A stretch of 13,832 nucleotides of DNA. Origin: GSA-30 sp036568765 (GTDB taxonomy: Bacteria; Pseudomonadota; Gammaproteobacteria; Xanthomonadales; Rhodanobacteraceae). The notes below the pieces were generated by a model. That model was not told the DNA's origin and did not search any database. It saw nothing but the letters and a program-made list of their open reading frames with translations. The stretch's first letter is position 1, and each line of letters opens with the position of its first letter. Shown here piece after piece: positions 12,283-13,832 of the stretch. The translations under genes and the position numbers were made by a program. The DNA is taken from the NCBI RefSeq assembly GCF_036568765.1, contig NZ_DATCRY010000156.1, positions 1 through 13,832 of the forward strand, in the 5' to 3' direction.

Positions 12283-13832
12283 TCAGGCTGCGGTCAATCT
12301 CGTACCGATCCAGTCGGGTAAACCTGCCAGAAGCATCGGCAATTGTGCGGTATCGCTGCCTCCGCCCTGCGCCATATCCGGCCTGCCGCCGCCCTTGCCG
12401 TCGATCTGCGCGGCCACGTAGGCGACCACATCGCCGGCTTTGATCCGGCCCAACGCGCTGCCATGCACGCCGGCAACCAGCGAGACACGGCCTTCGGCAG
12501 CCCCTGCCAAAAGTACTACGCAGTCGGCCAACTGCTGCTTGAGCTGATCGACGCTGTCGCGCAACGCCTTGGCGTCGAAACCTTCCAACCGGGCGGCGAC
12601 CACACGGATGCCGTCGATGTTCTTGGCCGAGCCGGCCAGATCGGCGGTTGCCGAACCGGCGGCCTTGGAACGCAGCGATTCGAGCTCGCGCTCGAGCTTC
12701 TTCTGCTTGTCGAAAATCTGCTTGAGTTTCTCCACGGCATCGTCACCGCTGCTGGATAGCAGTTGCGAGAGCTCGCCAAGACGGCGCTCCTCGTCGGCCA
12801 CATAAGCCAGGGCACCGGCACCGGTAACAGCCTCGATGCGCCGTACGCCCGCAGCTACGCCCGCCTCGCTGACGATCTTGAACAAGCCGATATCGCCGGT
12901 GCGTCCCACGTGCGTGCCGCCGCAAAGCTCGGTGGAAAACTCGCCCATCTTCAGCACGCGTACTTCATCGCCGTACTTTTCGCCGAACAACGCGATCGCA
13001 CCGAAATCGAGCGCCTCGTTGTAACCCATGTGATGGATTTCAGCTGGCGCATTGCGACGCACTTCGGCATTGACCATCGCCTCGATCTGCGCAATTTCTT
13101 CATGACTCAAAGGCTTGAAATGCGAGAAGTCGAAACGCAGGCGCTCGGGTGCGACTTCCGATCCCTTCTGCGCGACATGGTCGCCCAGAAGCTTGCGTAG
13201 CGCCGCGTGGAGCAAATGGGTGGCCGAGTGATTGAGCACGATTGCCTGCCGGCGCGTGTCGTCCACCCGTGCGTCGACGGCATCGCCCACACGCAGCGGT
13301 TGCGTACCGTGCCAGCGACCGGCATGACCGAAGAACACGCCGCCCATCTTGAAGGTGTCCTCCACCGCGAAACGTCCCGTACCCGTGGCGAGCGTGCCGG
13401 TGTCACCGACCTGGCCGCCCGATTGCGCGTAGAACGGCGTGCGATCCAGGATGACGTAACCGTCCTCGCCCTCGCTCAGCTGATCGAACTGCTTACCGCC
13501 TCGCACGATGCCAACGACACGGCCACTGGCTGAGTGCAGCGTGTCGTAGCCGAGGAACTCCGTCGGCTTGAGCTGACTGGCCAGCTCGGCCGGCATCTGG
13601 CCCTTGGCTTCGAACTTGCCGCCTTCGCGGCTGCGTTCCTGCTGTTCGCGCATGGACTGCTCGAAGCCGTCCATGTCCACCGTGAGGCCGCGCTCGCGGG
13701 CGATGTCGGCGGTGAGGTCGACCGGAAAACCGTAGGTGTCGTAAAGACGGAACGCGTCCGCGCCGGGAATGACCTGCCCCGACTTCGCCGCGATGTCGTC
13801 GAACAGGCGCATGCCGTGCTCGAGCGTTTCGC
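12283..13832 (-). CDS. alaS: Alanine--tRNA ligase (5' truncated by window end)
   Basis: AlaRS charges tRNA-Ala and edits mischarged Ser- and Gly-tRNA-Ala. About 515 C-terminal residues are present; the frame is open to the window edge (ETLEHGMRLFDD), so the start and most of the class II catalytic domain lie outside. Visible are the end of the aminoacylation/tRNA-recognition part, then the editing domain with zinc motifs HSATH (13230-13216) and CGGTH (12924-12910). A coiled-coil segment follows (EKLKQIFDKQKKLERELESL), then the C-Ala domain with the Gly-rich DGKGGGRPDMAQGGG (about 12402-12358). The stop is TGA at 12285-12283. All visible diagnostic motifs are intact. csrA follows, as in E. coli. 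Confidence 0.97.
   Translation of the reverse strand, partial: ETLEHGMRLFDDIAAKSGQVIPGADAFRLYDTYGFPVDLTADIARERGLTVDMDGFEQSMREQQERSREGGKFEAKGQMPAELASQLKPTEFLGYDTLHSASGRVVGIVRGGKQFDQLSEGEDGYVILDRTPFYAQSGGQVGDTGTLATGTGRFAVEDTFKMGGVFFGHAGRWHGTQPLRVGDAVDARVDDTRRQAIVLNHSATHLLHAALRKLLGDHVAQKGSEVAPERLRFDFSHFKPLSHEEIAQIEAMVNAEVRRNAPAEIHHMGYNEALDFGAIALFGEKYGDEVRVLKMGEFSTELCGGTHVGRTGDIGLFKIVSEAGVAAGVRRIEAVTGAGALAYVADEERRLGELSQLLSSSGDDAVEKLKQIFDKQKKLERELESLRSKAAGSATADLAGSAKNIDGIRVVAARLEGFDAKALRDSVDQLKQQLADCVVLLAGAAEGRVSLVAGVHGSALGRIKAGDVVAYVAAQIDGKGGGRPDMAQGGGSDTAQLPMLLAGLPDWIGTRLTAA

Noticed and set aside
12030..12443. Plus-strand frame opposite the alaS end and csrA leader
   Set aside because: Antisense to alaS and to a structured leader; composition of a shadow frame.
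1..13832. CRISPR arrays, insertion sequences, rRNA and phage genes
   Set aside because: No regularly spaced direct repeats, transposase, integrase or rRNA sequence seen on either strand.

Overview
The window looks like chromosomal DNA of a high-GC gammaproteobacterium, most likely order Xanthomonadales and probably Rhodanobacteraceae (Dyella/Luteibacter/Frateuria type). This is inferred from protein resemblance and from two gene orders: phoB-phoR-ppk1-ppx, and alaS-csrA-tRNA-Ser(GCU), which is shared by many gammaproteobacteria. No mobile element, CRISPR array, rRNA or phage gene is visible.

Layout. (1) 1-1037 (+): 3' part of a BepA-type M48 periplasmic metalloprotease with TPR repeats. (2) 1038-7122 (+): a phosphate and polyphosphate block. 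A possible Pho box precedes phoB, followed by phoR, ppk1 and ppx. PhoR and PhoB sense and report phosphate limitation, Ppk1 makes polyphosphate and Ppx degrades it. (3) 7340-8774 (+): a secreted PpiA-type cyclophilin and, 7 bases later, lpxH of lipid A synthesis. (4) 8783-9241 (-): a small zinc deaminase that closely resembles yeast cytosine deaminase and converges on lpxH. (5) 9414-11443 (+): two accessory-looking genes. One encodes a secreted protein tentatively resembling the CarG family. The other is an unrecognised 435-residue low-complexity protein with an internal repeat and a very basic C-terminus. (6) 11622-13832 (-): alaS (5' end outside the window), csrA with a long structured leader, and tRNA-Ser(GCU) followed by a strong UUCG-loop terminator.

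Most of the window is ordinary core genome. The least explained part is the accessory pair lying between the deaminase and the 3' end of tRNA-Ser. The non-coding structures are also worth attention: the phoB/phoR intercistronic stem-loop, the ppx/cyclophilin stem-loop and the csrA leader. No stretch over 300 bases lacks a gene. Start codons were chosen by eye from Shine-Dalgarno spacing and family length, and no database was searched.
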